Positions 28,524 through 38,289 of a stretch of DNA of 64,000 nt are shown piece by piece. Below the pieces are notes generated by a model. The model did no database searches and was not told the DNA's origin. It saw only the letters and a program-made list of their open reading frames with translations. The position numbers and the translations under genes were made by a program. The stretch comes from a bacterium (GTDB taxonomy: Bacteria; Bacillota; Bacilli; Lactobacillales; Streptococcaceae). The stretch's first letter is position 1. Each line of letters opens with the position of its first letter. The DNA lies in NCBI GenBank assembly GCA_905221035.1, contig CAJNBP010000001.1, forward strand, positions 230,954 through 294,953, given 5' to 3'.

Positions 28524-29780
28524 ATGATTTTTGACAAAGATGATTTTAAAGCATACGATGCTGATCTCTGGAATGCTATTGCCAAAGAAGAAGAACGCCA
28601 ACAAAACAACATTGAGTTGATTGCTTCGGAAAACGTAGTTTCCAAGGCTGTTATGGCAGCTCAAGGGTCTATCTTGACGAATAAATACGCCGAAGGTTAC
28701 CCAGGACGCCGTTACTATGGTGGAACTGATGTGGTAGACGTTGTAGAGACTCTAGCTATTGAACGTGCAAAAGAAATTTTCGGCGCCAAATTCGCTAATG
28801 TCCAACCTCACTCAGGAAGCCAAGCCAACTGTGCGGCTTACATGGCCTTGATTGAGCCAGGTGATACCGTTATGGGGATGGATTTGGCAGCAGGTGGACA
28901 CTTGACCCACGGAGCTCCAGTTAGCTTCTCAGGTCAAACCTACAACTTTGTTTCTTACAGTGTTGACCCTGAAACGGAACTCTTGGACTTTGATGCTATC
29001 TTGAAACAAGCCCAAGAAGTCAAACCAAAACTCATCGTAGCAGGTGCTTCAGCCTATTCTCAAATTATCGACTTTTCAAAATTCCGTGAAATTGCTGATG
29101 CTGTTGGAGCTAAGCTCATGGTAGATATGGCTCATATCGCTGGTTTGGTGGCGGCTGGTCTACATCCGAGCCCAGTACCATACGCTCATATCACGACAAC
29201 AACGACCCACAAAACCCTTCGTGGCCCTCGTGGTGGTTTGATTTTGACCAATGATGAAGATTTAGCTAAGAAGATCAATTCAGCTATTTTCCCAGGTATT
29301 CAAGGTGGTCCTTTGGAACATGTTGTAGCTGCCAAGGCTGTTTCCTTCAAAGAAGTTTTGGATCCAGCCTTCAAGGAATATGCTGCTAATGTGATCAAAA
29401 ACAGCAAGGCTATGGCAGATGTCTTCTTGCAAGACCCTAATTTCCGTATTATCTCTGGTGGGACTGAAAACCATCTCTTCCTAGTGGATGTGACTAAGGT
29501 TGTAGAAAACGGAAAAGTTGCTCAAAACTTACTGGATGAAGTCAATATTACCCTAAATAAAAACTCAATCCCATACGAAACCTTATCACCGTTCAAGACA
29601 AGTGGTATTCGTATCGGATCTGCAGCCATCACTGCACGTGGATTTGGTGAAGAAGAAAGTCGCAAAGTGGCTGAACTCATCATTAAAACTCTCAAGAATG
29701 CAGAAAATGAAGCTGTCTTAGAAGAAGTGAGAAGTGAAGTCAAAGCGTTGACAGATGCCTTCCCACTATACGAGGACTAA
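28524..29780 (+). CDS. glyA: Serine hydroxymethyltransferase
   Basis: This PLP enzyme interconverts serine and glycine while charging tetrahydrofolate with a one-carbon unit. The PLP lysine lies in [14 protein letters not shown]. Cofactor contacts are in [13 protein letters not shown] and [13 protein letters not shown]. It has 418 residues. A clear ribosome binding site (aaggagaag) precedes the ATG. It is followed after 7 bp by the nucleoid-associated protein gene. Confidence 0.98.
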   Translation: MIFDKDDFKAYDADLWNAIAKEEERQQNNIELIASENVVSKAVMAAQGSILTNKYAEGYPGRRYYGGTDVVDVVETLAIERAKEIFGAKFANVQPHSGSQANCAAYMALIEPGDTVMGMDLAAGGHLTHGAPVSFSGQTYNFVSYSVDPETELLDFDAILKQAQEVKPKLIVAGASAYSQIIDFSKFREIADAVGAKLMVDMAHIAGLVAAGLHPSPVPYAHITTTTTHKTLRGPRGGLILTNDEDLAKKINSAIFPGIQGGPLEHVVAAKAVSFKEVLDPAFKEYAANVIKNSKAMADVFLQDPNFRIISGGTENHLFLVDVTKVVENGKVAQNLLDEVNITLNKNSIPYETLSPFKTSGIRIGSAAITARGFGEEESRKVAELIIKTLKNAENEAVLEEVRSEVKALTDAFPLYED

Positions 29781-29787
29781 AATTTTT

Positions 29788-30762
29788 ATGGACATTTATA
29801 TTAAGAAAGCCATTATCCATCAGTTCAGCCCAGATGATACCGAGTTGTTTCTAGCGGATAAGTTTCTCAATATCACTCCAAAAATCGAGGAATACCTGCG
29901 TAAAAAAATTGAACGTGTCTATTCAGATGAAGCCAAGACTGGGATTTTCTTCTTCGAAAATCCCTTCTTCAATCACATCACAGACGATTTGTTGGAGACA
30001 TCAGTAACACTGGCTAATCTCTGGAAAGAAGAGTTCAGCATTTCTGAAAACCTCAAGACCAATGACTTGATTTTCGTGCAATTTTCTAAAGAAGGCGTGG
30101 AACATTTCGCTTTCTTGCGAATTGCCCTGCGTGAGACCTTGACCCACCTCGGTGGAGAAGTTGATAATCCAATCAAGCTAACTCAGAATAACCTGCCTGG
30201 GTTTGGAACAGGGGCTGATGAGGCCTTGGTGGTTAATCTTCAAAGTCGCAAGTACCATCTGATTGAAAAACGAATCAAGTACAACGGGGCTTTCTTGAAC
30301 TATTTTTCAGATAATCTCCTAGCCGTCGCCCCTAAGATTTCTCCTAAGAAATCTATCAAGGAACTAGAAAAAACGGCCCAGAGGATTGCTGAGACTTTTA
30401 ACACAGATGATTTTCAATTTCAATCCAAGGTCAAATCAGCAATTTTTAACAATCTGGAAGAAAGCAATGAATTGTCACCAGAGAAATTGGCAAATGACCT
30501 TTTTGACAACAATCTGACGGCTCGTTTAAGCTTTATTGACCAAGTCAAAGAAGCCGTACCAGAGCCAGTTCAGTTTGATGAAATTGATGCCAGTCGCCAA
30601 TTAAAGAAATTTGAAAACCAAAAACTCTCCTTGTCAAATGGAATTGAGCTCATCGTTCCCAATAACGTCTATCAAGACGCCGAGTCTGTTGAGTTTATCC
30701 AAAACGACAATGGAACTTACTCTATCTTAATCAAAAATATCGAGGATATTCAAAGTAAATAA
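29788..30762 (+). CDS. Nucleoid-associated protein (NdpA/YejK family, PF04245)
   Basis: A 324-residue protein of the 37-kDa nucleoid-associated family, starting [17 protein letters not shown] at ATG 29788. The frame extends further upstream into glyA, but those residues do not fit the family. [17 protein letters not shown] is one of the conserved stretches. It is known as an abundant nucleoid-binding protein in E. coli; its function in streptococci is not defined. Stop and next start overlap as TAATG. Confidence 0.88.
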   Translation: MDIYIKKAIIHQFSPDDTELFLADKFLNITPKIEEYLRKKIERVYSDEAKTGIFFFENPFFNHITDDLLETSVTLANLWKEEFSISENLKTNDLIFVQFSKEGVEHFAFLRIALRETLTHLGGEVDNPIKLTQNNLPGFGTGADEALVVNLQSRKYHLIEKRIKYNGAFLNYFSDNLLAVAPKISPKKSIKELEKTAQRIAETFNTDDFQFQSKVKSAIFNNLEESNELSPEKLANDLFDNNLTARLSFIDQVKEAVPEPVQFDEIDASRQLKKFENQKLSLSNGIELIVPNNVYQDAESVEFIQNDNGTYSILIKNIEDIQSK

Positions 30763-31376
30763 TGTTTAAACGAATTCGAAGAGTGCTTGTACTAGCAGTC
30801 TTCCTTTTTGCTGGCTATAAAGCTTACCGTGTTCACCAAGATGTCAAGCAAGTCATGACCTATCAACCCATGGTGCGAGAAATTTTGAGTGAAAAAGACA
30901 CCCCAGCAAACGAAGAGCTCGTGCTCGCTATGATTTATACTGAAACAAAAGGTAAAGAAGGCGACGTCATGCAGTCTAGTGAGTCTGCAAGTGGTTCCAC
31001 CAACACCATCAATGATAATGCGTCTAGCATTCGACAAGGTGTGCAAACTCTGACAGACAATCTCTATCTAGCCCAAAAGAAGGACGTTGATGTCTGGACG
31101 GCTGTGCAAGCCTATAATTTTGGTCCCGCCTATATCGATTTTATCGCACAAAATGGCAAAGAAAATACCCTAGCACTGGCCAAACAGTACTCCCGTGATA
31201 CGGTTGCTCCCTTGCTGGGTAATACTACTGGAAAGACTTATAGTTATATTCACCCCATTTCTATCTTTCACGGTGCTGAACTTTACGTAAATGGGGGAAA
31301 CTATTATTATTCTAGACAGGTGCAACTTAACCTTTACATCATCAAATGTTTCACTCTCTTTTCGACATCTGGCTAG
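30762..31376 (+). CDS. Lysozyme-like domain protein (pneumococcal vaccine antigen A type)
   Basis: A 204-residue protein with a signal-anchor helix (residues ~5-22) and a lysozyme-like/lytic transglycosylase domain. [25 protein letters not shown] includes the catalytic-Glu region (shown in part: AMIYTETKG), and [14 protein letters not shown] is the substrate-cleft motif. The same motifs occur in the Tn916 Orf14 cell-wall hydrolase later in this window. It is translationally coupled to the nucleoid protein gene by a one-base overlap. A wall-remodelling role is inferred. Confidence 0.85.
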   Translation: MFKRIRRVLVLAVFLFAGYKAYRVHQDVKQVMTYQPMVREILSEKDTPANEELVLAMIYTETKGKEGDVMQSSESASGSTNTINDNASSIRQGVQTLTDNLYLAQKKDVDVWTAVQAYNFGPAYIDFIAQNGKENTLALAKQYSRDTVAPLLGNTTGKTYSYIHPISIFHGAELYVNGGNYYYSRQVQLNLYIIKCFTLFSTSG

Positions 31377-31449
31377 TCCAGGTGTTTTTGCTATAAGTTT
31401 TCTTTAAGATAGATATATTACTCTAGAAAGGTAAAGGAGGGAATTCCCC

Positions 31450-32424
31450 ATGAGAAAGAAACTCTTTCTGACCAGTGCTGCTGTCTTGTGGGCAGTAACA
31501 GCTATGAATAGTGTCCATGCAGCAACAGATGTTCAAAAAGTTATCGATGAAACCTATGTCCAACCTGAATATGTCCTAGGTTCTTCATTGTCTGAAGATC
31601 AAAAAAATCAAACCCTTAAGAAATTAGGCTACAATGCCTCAACAGACACCAAAGAACTCAAGACCATGACGCCTGATGTCTATTCTAAAATCATGAATGT
31701 GGCCAATGACTCTAGTTTACAGTTATATTCATCAGCCAAGATTCAAAAACTAGGTGACAAGTCGCCACTTGAGGTCAAGATTGAAACACCAGAAAACATC
31801 ACTAAGGTAACTCAGGATATGTACCGAAATGCAGCCGTAACTTTGGGTGTGGAACACGCCAAAATCACTGTAGCAGCACCCATTCCGGTCACAGGTGAGA
31901 GTGCTTTAGCCGGGATTTATTATTCGCTAGAGGTTAATGGAGCTAAGGTACCGCAAGCTAATAAAGACTTGGCTCAAGAAGAGTTGAAGGCTTTGTCAGA
32001 TATCAATGCTGAAAACAAAGACAAATCAGGCTATGATGCCAATAAATTAAATGTTGCCCTAGCTGATATCAAATCAGGACTTGCCAAAGCTAAAGAAAGC
32101 AAGGGTAATCTGACAGAAGAAGATGTACGTAAAATTGTTGAAGATACCTTGAAAAATTACAAACTTGATCAGGTGATAACAGGAAACCAGATCAATATCA
32201 TCATCAATTTTGCTTTGAATCTCTCAAAGAGTGATATCCTCAGCAATGCAGACTTCACTAAAACCCTAAATGACCTTAAACAAAGTATCGTATCACAAGC
32301 TGGCAACAGTTTTAAAAATATCAACCTTAACTTTGATGCTGATAAGGCGCTGGAGGACGGCGGTAACTTCTTAAGTTCTATCTGGCAAGCCCTTGTCAAC
32401 TTCTTCAAGAGTTTTGGTTCTTAA
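31450..32424 (+). CDS. Secreted DUF1002 domain protein
   Basis: A 324-residue protein with a clear Sec signal peptide (LFLTSAAVLWAVTAMNSVHA, cleavage after HA-A). The mature part matches the DUF1002 family, with the conserved GESALAGIYYSLE and MYRNAAVTLGV segments. No function is known. The C-terminus is amphipathic and aromatic. A strong ribosome binding site (aaaggaggg) precedes it. It stands between the lysozyme-like gene and rlmCD, with its own likely transcript. Confidence 0.85.
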   Translation: MRKKLFLTSAAVLWAVTAMNSVHAATDVQKVIDETYVQPEYVLGSSLSEDQKNQTLKKLGYNASTDTKELKTMTPDVYSKIMNVANDSSLQLYSSAKIQKLGDKSPLEVKIETPENITKVTQDMYRNAAVTLGVEHAKITVAAPIPVTGESALAGIYYSLEVNGAKVPQANKDLAQEELKALSDINAENKDKSGYDANKLNVALADIKSGLAKAKESKGNLTEEDVRKIVEDTLKNYKLDQVITGNQINIIINFALNLSKSDILSNADFTKTLNDLKQSIVSQAGNSFKNINLNFDADKALEDGGNFLSSIWQALVNFFKSFGS

Positions 32425-32485
32425 GAAAAATCATGGTATAATAGATGGTAACCGTAATGTTGCCGTCTTTTTTGTCGGCCAATAG

Positions 32486-34013
<1,528 letters not shown>

Positions 34014-34020
34014 CTTAAGA

Positions 34021-34055
34021 GAGAACAATTGTATATTGTTCTCCTTTTTTTATTT
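34021..34055 (+). terminator. Attenuator-like hairpin before the rep module
   Basis: Perfect inverted repeat gagaacaat (34021-34029) / attgttctc (34035-34043), then a T run and, 20 bp later, the ribosome binding site of the small gene. It is conserved at copy 3 (54021-54043), with one base pair changed to G-T. Attenuation of the replication operon is inferred. Confidence 0.6.
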
Positions 34056-34067
34056 TCAGGAGGGAAA

Positions 34068-34241
34068 ATGACAAAAGAATTACAATCATCACGCTATATT
34101 GTCATTTCATTTTTAGTACGTGAAATGGGAATAGATATTGTTGAGGCCATCTCTCTTATGGCTGAATTAGAAAAAAGTGGCTTGGTTCGCTTGGAATCAA
34201 GTGGAGATTTAATACTCAAAGAACTTGGAGGAGCGCTATGA
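34068..34241 (+). CDS. Small ICE protein preceding RepA (57 aa)
   Basis: A 57-residue protein starting MTKELQSSRY at ATG 34068, the only start with a ribosome binding site (caggaggg); the frame is open further upstream through the attenuator. It has no recognised domain; the centre is helical (GIDIVEAISLMAELEKSGL), resembling a short winged-helix fragment. It overlaps repA by 4 bp (ATGA). Two further broken copies lie at 54069 and 57480. It may regulate the initiator; that is a guess. Confidence 0.65.
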   Translation: MTKELQSSRYIVISFLVREMGIDIVEAISLMAELEKSGLVRLESSGDLILKELGGAL

Positions 34242-35017
34242 AACGAATTACCGCAAATCAATACCAAACTTCAGAACGGTATTATAAATTGCCTAAAATT
34301 CTTTTTGAGGATGAGAAATATATGGATATGAAACTAGAAGTAAAGGTGGCTTATTCTATTTTAAAGGATCGTTTAGAATTATCTCTCAGTCGTGGTTGGA
34401 TAGATGAAGAAGGAGCGGTATATTTAGTATTTTCTAATTCTAACCTGATGAAGCTATTAGGTTGTTCGAAGTCAAAATTACTGTCCATCAAAAAAATTCT
34501 TAAAGAATATGACTTAATTGATGAAGTTCAACAGTCTTCAAGTGAGAAAGGGAGACTTGCTAATAAGATTTATTTAGGGGAATTATCTTCTACCCCAGTA
34601 GGTAATTCAAACAGGCCTAGTGTTAAAAAAAGACTAGGGCAGGTTGAAAATGAAACGCCCCCCGTCTCATATTCAGCCCCTAGTGAGACTGAAGTTAGTG
34701 AGACTAAATATAGTGAGACTGATTCTTTATTTATTGAGGATGAGGAGGATAGGAATACTCAACCTATCTTGAAAAGAAAAGTAGAAAAGGTCACTAAATA
34801 TGATCGAGATTATATTTGGGGATTGGTACAAGACCAATTTAGACGAGAGGGGTTTTCTGAAACAGCCAGTGAAATTGCTATGACTGATTTTGAGAGAATC
34901 TATCAGTATGCTCTTGACAATGTTCGCTTTGTTAGAAGAGCGGAAGTACTTGCTGAATTTGTGTTTAACGGCTTGTATTCTGTTTGGAATAATCGGGTTA
35001 GAAAAGGAGGTGGTTAA
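34238..35017 (+). CDS. RepA-like replication initiator (N-terminal RepA_N-type domain)
   Basis: A 259-residue protein. The first ~115 residues carry the replication initiator A N-terminal domain: YYKLPKILFEDEKYMDMKLE, DRLELSLSRGWIDE and LLGCSKSKLLSIKKIL (winged helix). The C-terminal ~90 residues form a separate small helical domain. Such genes sit at one end of Tn5252-type ICEs and may permit rolling-circle or theta replication of the excised circle. It overlaps the small upstream gene and abuts a 33-residue membrane peptide gene. A nonsense-mutated, truncated copy lies at 57613. Confidence 0.85.
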   Translation: MKRITANQYQTSERYYKLPKILFEDEKYMDMKLEVKVAYSILKDRLELSLSRGWIDEEGAVYLVFSNSNLMKLLGCSKSKLLSIKKILKEYDLIDEVQQSSSEKGRLANKIYLGELSSTPVGNSNRPSVKKRLGQVENETPPVSYSAPSETEVSETKYSETDSLFIEDEEDRNTQPILKRKVEKVTKYDRDYIWGLVQDQFRREGFSETASEIAMTDFERIYQYALDNVRFVRRAEVLAEFVFNGLYSVWNNRVRKGGG

Positions 35018-35119
35018 ATGTCGCCAATCGAGTGGATATTAGTTATGCTCATTGTCATTTCAAGTGGAGTGACAGTTCTGACAATGATAGTCGATAAGAA
35101 AGGGGTAATCAAGAAATGA
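35018..35119 (+). CDS. 33-aa single-pass membrane peptide
   Basis: ATG 35018 follows the repA stop at once, with ribosome binding site aaaggagg. The peptide MSPIEWILVMLIVISSGVTV continues with LTMIVDKKGVIKK. It is one hydrophobic helix with a basic C-terminal tail. Its stop overlaps the methyltransferase start (ATGA), so it is very probably translated. No function is known. Confidence 0.6.
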   Translation: MSPIEWILVMLIVISSGVTVLTMIVDKKGVIKK

Positions 35120-36474
35120 GATTTATTGATTTATTTTCAGGTATCGGTGGATTTCGGCTTGGAATGGAAAGTGTTGGACACGAGTGTATTGGATTTTGTG
35201 AGATTGATAAATTTGCTAGAGAATCTTATAAATCCATTTTTCAAACGGAAGGAGAAATAGAATTTCATGACATACGAGATGTTTCAGATGATGAATTTAA
35301 AAAACTTAGAGGGAAAGTCGATGTCATCTGTGGGGGATTCCCTTGTCAAGCATTTTCAATCGCAGGAAGACGATTGGGATTTGAAGATACTAGAGGAACT
35401 TTGTTCTTTGAAATTGCTAGGGCGGCCAAACAAATCCAACCACGTTTTCTTTTTCTTGAAAATGTTAAAGGCCTACTCAATCACGATAAGGGACGGACGT
35501 TCACCACAATACTTACCACACTTGATGAATTGGGGTTTGATGTTGAGTGGCAGGTGCTTAACAGTAAGGATTTTGGCGTTCCCCAAAACAGAGAGAGGGT
35601 GTTTATTATCGGACATTCTAGAAAGAAAGGTACCAGACTCCTATTTCCTTTCAGACGAGAAGGTCAAGCAACTAACTCTGAGACTTTAAAAACACTAGGG
35701 AATTTGAATCCATCAAAAAGTGGAATGAGTGGTAAAGTCTATTATTCAGAAGGTCTTGCGCCAACCTTAGTTCGTGGAAAAGGAGAAGGATTTAAAATTG
35801 CGATTCCTTGTATGACACCAGACAGATTAGACAAAAGACAAAATGGGAGACGTTTCAAGGATAATCAAGAGCCGATGTTTACTTTAAATACTCAGGATAG
35901 ACATGGTATTGTCGTTGTTGGAGATTTACCGACTAGCTTTAAGGAGACCGGTCGAGTCTATGGAAGTGAGGGCTTATCTCCAACACTGACTACAATGCAA
36001 GGTGGAGATAAAATTCCCAAAATACTAATTCCAGAACCAATCCAATTTCTAAAAGTACGGGAAGCAACGAAAAAAGGATATGCTCAAGCAGAAATAGGAG
36101 ATTCCATCAATTTGGAAAGACCAAGTTCTCAGTATCGTCGAGGTAGAGTTGGAAAAGGTATAGCGAATACGTTAACAACTAGTGGACAAATGGGAGTAGT
36201 AGTTGCTAGCTATGAAGGAGAAGATAAACAAGTTTATCATGTAGCCGGTGTCTTAATTGATGGGCAATTTTACCGTTTGAGGATACGAAGAATCACCCCT
36301 AAAGAGTGTTTTCGACTGCAGGGCTTTCCTGATTGGGCTTTTGAAGCTGCTAGAAAAGTCTCTAGTAATAGTCAGCTCTATAAACAAGCTGGTAATAGTG
36401 TAACCGTTCCTGTGATTGCCGCAATCGCAAAGAAATTAAAAGAAGTAGAGGAAAAAGATGAAAGCATTAAATAA
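35116..36474 (+). CDS. DNA (cytosine-5) methyltransferase, orphan
   Basis: It methylates C5 of cytosine in duplex DNA. Ordered motifs are I LFSGIGGFRLG, IV GGFPCQAFS with catalytic Cys, VI LENVKGL, VIII QNRERVFIIG, IX RRITPKECFRLQGFPD and X AGNSVTVPVI. The long variable region between VIII and IX (residues ~175-385) is the target-recognition domain. It has 452 residues. No restriction endonuclease gene lies next to it, so it probably protects the element from host restriction on transfer or marks it epigenetically. The specificity cannot be read from sequence. Confidence 0.95.
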   Translation: MRFIDLFSGIGGFRLGMESVGHECIGFCEIDKFARESYKSIFQTEGEIEFHDIRDVSDDEFKKLRGKVDVICGGFPCQAFSIAGRRLGFEDTRGTLFFEIARAAKQIQPRFLFLENVKGLLNHDKGRTFTTILTTLDELGFDVEWQVLNSKDFGVPQNRERVFIIGHSRKKGTRLLFPFRREGQATNSETLKTLGNLNPSKSGMSGKVYYSEGLAPTLVRGKGEGFKIAIPCMTPDRLDKRQNGRRFKDNQEPMFTLNTQDRHGIVVVGDLPTSFKETGRVYGSEGLSPTLTTMQGGDKIPKILIPEPIQFLKVREATKKGYAQAEIGDSINLERPSSQYRRGRVGKGIANTLTTSGQMGVVVASYEGEDKQVYHVAGVLIDGQFYRLRIRRITPKECFRLQGFPDWAFEAARKVSSNSQLYKQAGNSVTVPVIAAIAKKLKEVEEKDESIK

Positions 36475-36907
36475 AGAATCAATACTAGATTGTGATGAAT
36501 TAGAAACAGAATTACATGACGCAGAAATCAAACAGCTGGATGAACAAATATTTTTGATGCCCAATTATCCATGTGAGTTTGAAGTGACATTCTTAGATGA
36601 TTACCATAAAAAACACAACTACCCACTATTTTATGAATCCTATCTTCAAAACATTATGGAATTCCTTGAAAGTCAGGATATAAAGAACGGAGCTGATGCT
36701 TTTGTAGATGATAATCAGAATCTTGTTTTTGTTTTATATGGGCAAGGCTATCGAGCCGAGGGAAAAGAGGGAATACTTACAACCCAAGTAACTGTAAAAG
36801 CTTATGATGAAGACAAGAAATCAATTAACTTCTCCAATTTATTAGATTCCTTAATCGTCTCAGAATATCAAATGGAACCGAATATTTGGGAGGTCTCCCA
36901 TGATTGA
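36458..36907 (+). CDS. Hypothetical ICE protein (149 aa, DUF5960-like)
   Basis: An acidic 149-residue protein (DDYHKKHNYPLFYESYLQNI in the middle) with no motif I can assign; it resembles the DUF5960-type proteins seen in streptococcal ICEs, a recollection that needs checking. It overlaps the methyltransferase by 17 bp and the next gene by 8 bp, so it belongs to the same polycistronic unit. No signal peptide or membrane segment. Confidence 0.7.
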   Translation: MKALNKESILDCDELETELHDAEIKQLDEQIFLMPNYPCEFEVTFLDDYHKKHNYPLFYESYLQNIMEFLESQDIKNGADAFVDDNQNLVFVLYGQGYRAEGKEGILTTQVTVKAYDEDKKSINFSNLLDSLIVSEYQMEPNIWEVSHD

Positions 36908-37280
36908 TCTCTATCTAAGTAAAAATAACCATAGAAATCAACTTCTTTTAGACTTCTTTCAAAAATACGGCATTGAGGTATCTTGTCATTCGATTTCTGA
37001 AATGACAAAGGACAAATTAATTGAGATGATGAGCTATTCTTCAGATTGTTTTGAGTTTTTATCTCCAAATTTATTACGATTTAAGAACCGTGACAATTTA
37101 AGATTAACGGATTTTATTGAGATGATCTTAAAAAATCCTGAACTAACCATCAGACTTCCTCTTGCGGTTTCAAATAAGAGAGTTTATCCAAATCTGAATT
37201 TGGAAGAGGCTAGAGCTTTATTGCCAAGAGATACGAAACAATTGATTTACATGGCACAAACACATTATTTATCTAACTAA
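36900..37280 (+). CDS. Spx/ArsC-fold protein lacking the CXXC
   Basis: The fold is recognisable from IDLYLSKNNHRNQLLLDFF, and from LRLTDFIEMILKNPELTIRL (helix before the basic strand) and LPLAVSNKRVYPNLNLEEAR, which align with Spx (IIDEKRLQVGYNEDEIR). It has 126 residues, like Spx (131). Spx binds the RNA polymerase alpha C-terminal domain and senses thiol stress by its CXXC; here that position reads KNNH, so it cannot form the disulfide switch. An RNA polymerase-binding regulator carried by the element is plausible but inferred. Confidence 0.78.
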   Translation: MIDLYLSKNNHRNQLLLDFFQKYGIEVSCHSISEMTKDKLIEMMSYSSDCFEFLSPNLLRFKNRDNLRLTDFIEMILKNPELTIRLPLAVSNKRVYPNLNLEEARALLPRDTKQLIYMAQTHYLSN

Positions 37281-37292
37281 AGGAGAAGCAAT

Positions 37293-37526
37293 ATGGCTGA
37301 ACGATTTTGGGAGAACTTGTCCATCATTTTGGCTGAAAGAAATATCAGCTGGATTGAGTTAACCAGAAAAATGTTTGCGGGGGAGTTTCACTATCCAAGT
37401 GAATTGAATCGTTTGTATCAAAAGATTCGCCACTACAAGATGGAACAACGAATGCCTCAAAGTCCTTGGGTAGAAAGGATTGTGCAGGTATTAGATTTAG
37501 ATTATGAAGATTTATTTCGGAGGTAA
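37293..37526 (+). CDS. Small predicted helix-turn-helix protein (77 aa)
   Basis: A 77-residue basic protein with Cro/CI-like helical spacing: LAERNISWIELTRKMFAGEF reads as helices 1-3, and IVQVLDLDYEDLFRR as the final helix typical of XRE-like repressors. It lacks the usual Gln/Ser pattern, so the assignment is tentative. It has a good ribosome binding site (aaaggagaag) and lies 2 bp before the CPBP gene. Confidence 0.65.
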   Translation: MAERFWENLSIILAERNISWIELTRKMFAGEFHYPSELNRLYQKIRHYKMEQRMPQSPWVERIVQVLDLDYEDLFRR

Positions 37527-37528
37527 CT

Positions 37529-38116
37529 ATGAAAAGAATAATTCCAGTTTATATATTCCAACAAGTAAATGTCTTATTGGTATCCCTATACTTACTGAAA
37601 TTGCTTTGTATTGGTGAGTTAACCATACTACAGATTCTCTATTGTGCGTCGCTCATTTCTTTTTTATGGATGTATGGCCAACGAAAACAAGTGGTCAAGG
37701 TCAATATGAAAACTAGGATGAAATGGCTTGGTATTGGATTCGTTAGCCTACTGATTATAAGCCTATGTTTTAGTCTGATTCATGCTCAAGGAACCACGAA
37801 TCAAGCAAACTTAATTGGACTTCAACATCAGGTTCCTTGGTTTTCATTTTTATTGTTCTTAATCAATGCGAGTATGGTTGAAGAATTTCTGTATCGAGAA
37901 ATTTTATGGAACCTGGTCAGAAAATTAGATATTCGAGTTGCTTTGACAAGTGTTTTATTTGCCTTAGTACATCATCCAGGAACCATTCTAGCTTGGTGTT
38001 TATATGTTTCACTTGGGATCTTTTTAGGGATGGTGCGCTATAAATCGGACTTATGGGGAAGTATGGGTCTACATTTGGTGTGGAACCTACTAGTTTATAG
38101 TTTGCTGCTTTTTTAG
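37529..38116 (+). CDS. CPBP family intramembrane metalloprotease (intact copy)
   Basis: A 195-residue membrane protein with about five or six hydrophobic helices. The CPBP (Abi) motifs are all present: EEFLYRE (motif 1, Glu-Glu-x3-Arg), FALVHHPGT (motif 2 His) and HLVWN (motif 3 His-x3-Asn). Family members act as CAAX-type proteases, immunity or abortive infection factors; the role here is unknown. The last codon and the stop appear to come from the Tn916 insertion, since the two downstream copies diverge right there. Partial copies lie at 54179-54571 and 55537-55794. Confidence 0.88.
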   Translation: MKRIIPVYIFQQVNVLLVSLYLLKLLCIGELTILQILYCASLISFLWMYGQRKQVVKVNMKTRMKWLGIGFVSLLIISLCFSLIHAQGTTNQANLIGLQHQVPWFSFLLFLINASMVEEFLYREILWNLVRKLDIRVALTSVLFALVHHPGTILAWCLYVSLGIFLGMVRYKSDLWGSMGLHLVWNLLVYSLLLF

Positions 38117-38289
38117 ACAAACAAAGTATAAATTTCTAATTATCTTTTTATATTTTCTTAAATGCTCGTAAAGCCTTATTCTATGTGCTTTCGAGTATTT
38201 TTACTGTAGGAAGATACTTCACGTTTCTTTGCATATTTCCTCATGTCTTAGCTGTCAGAAGTGGTAAATAAGTAGTAAATTCATTTGTA

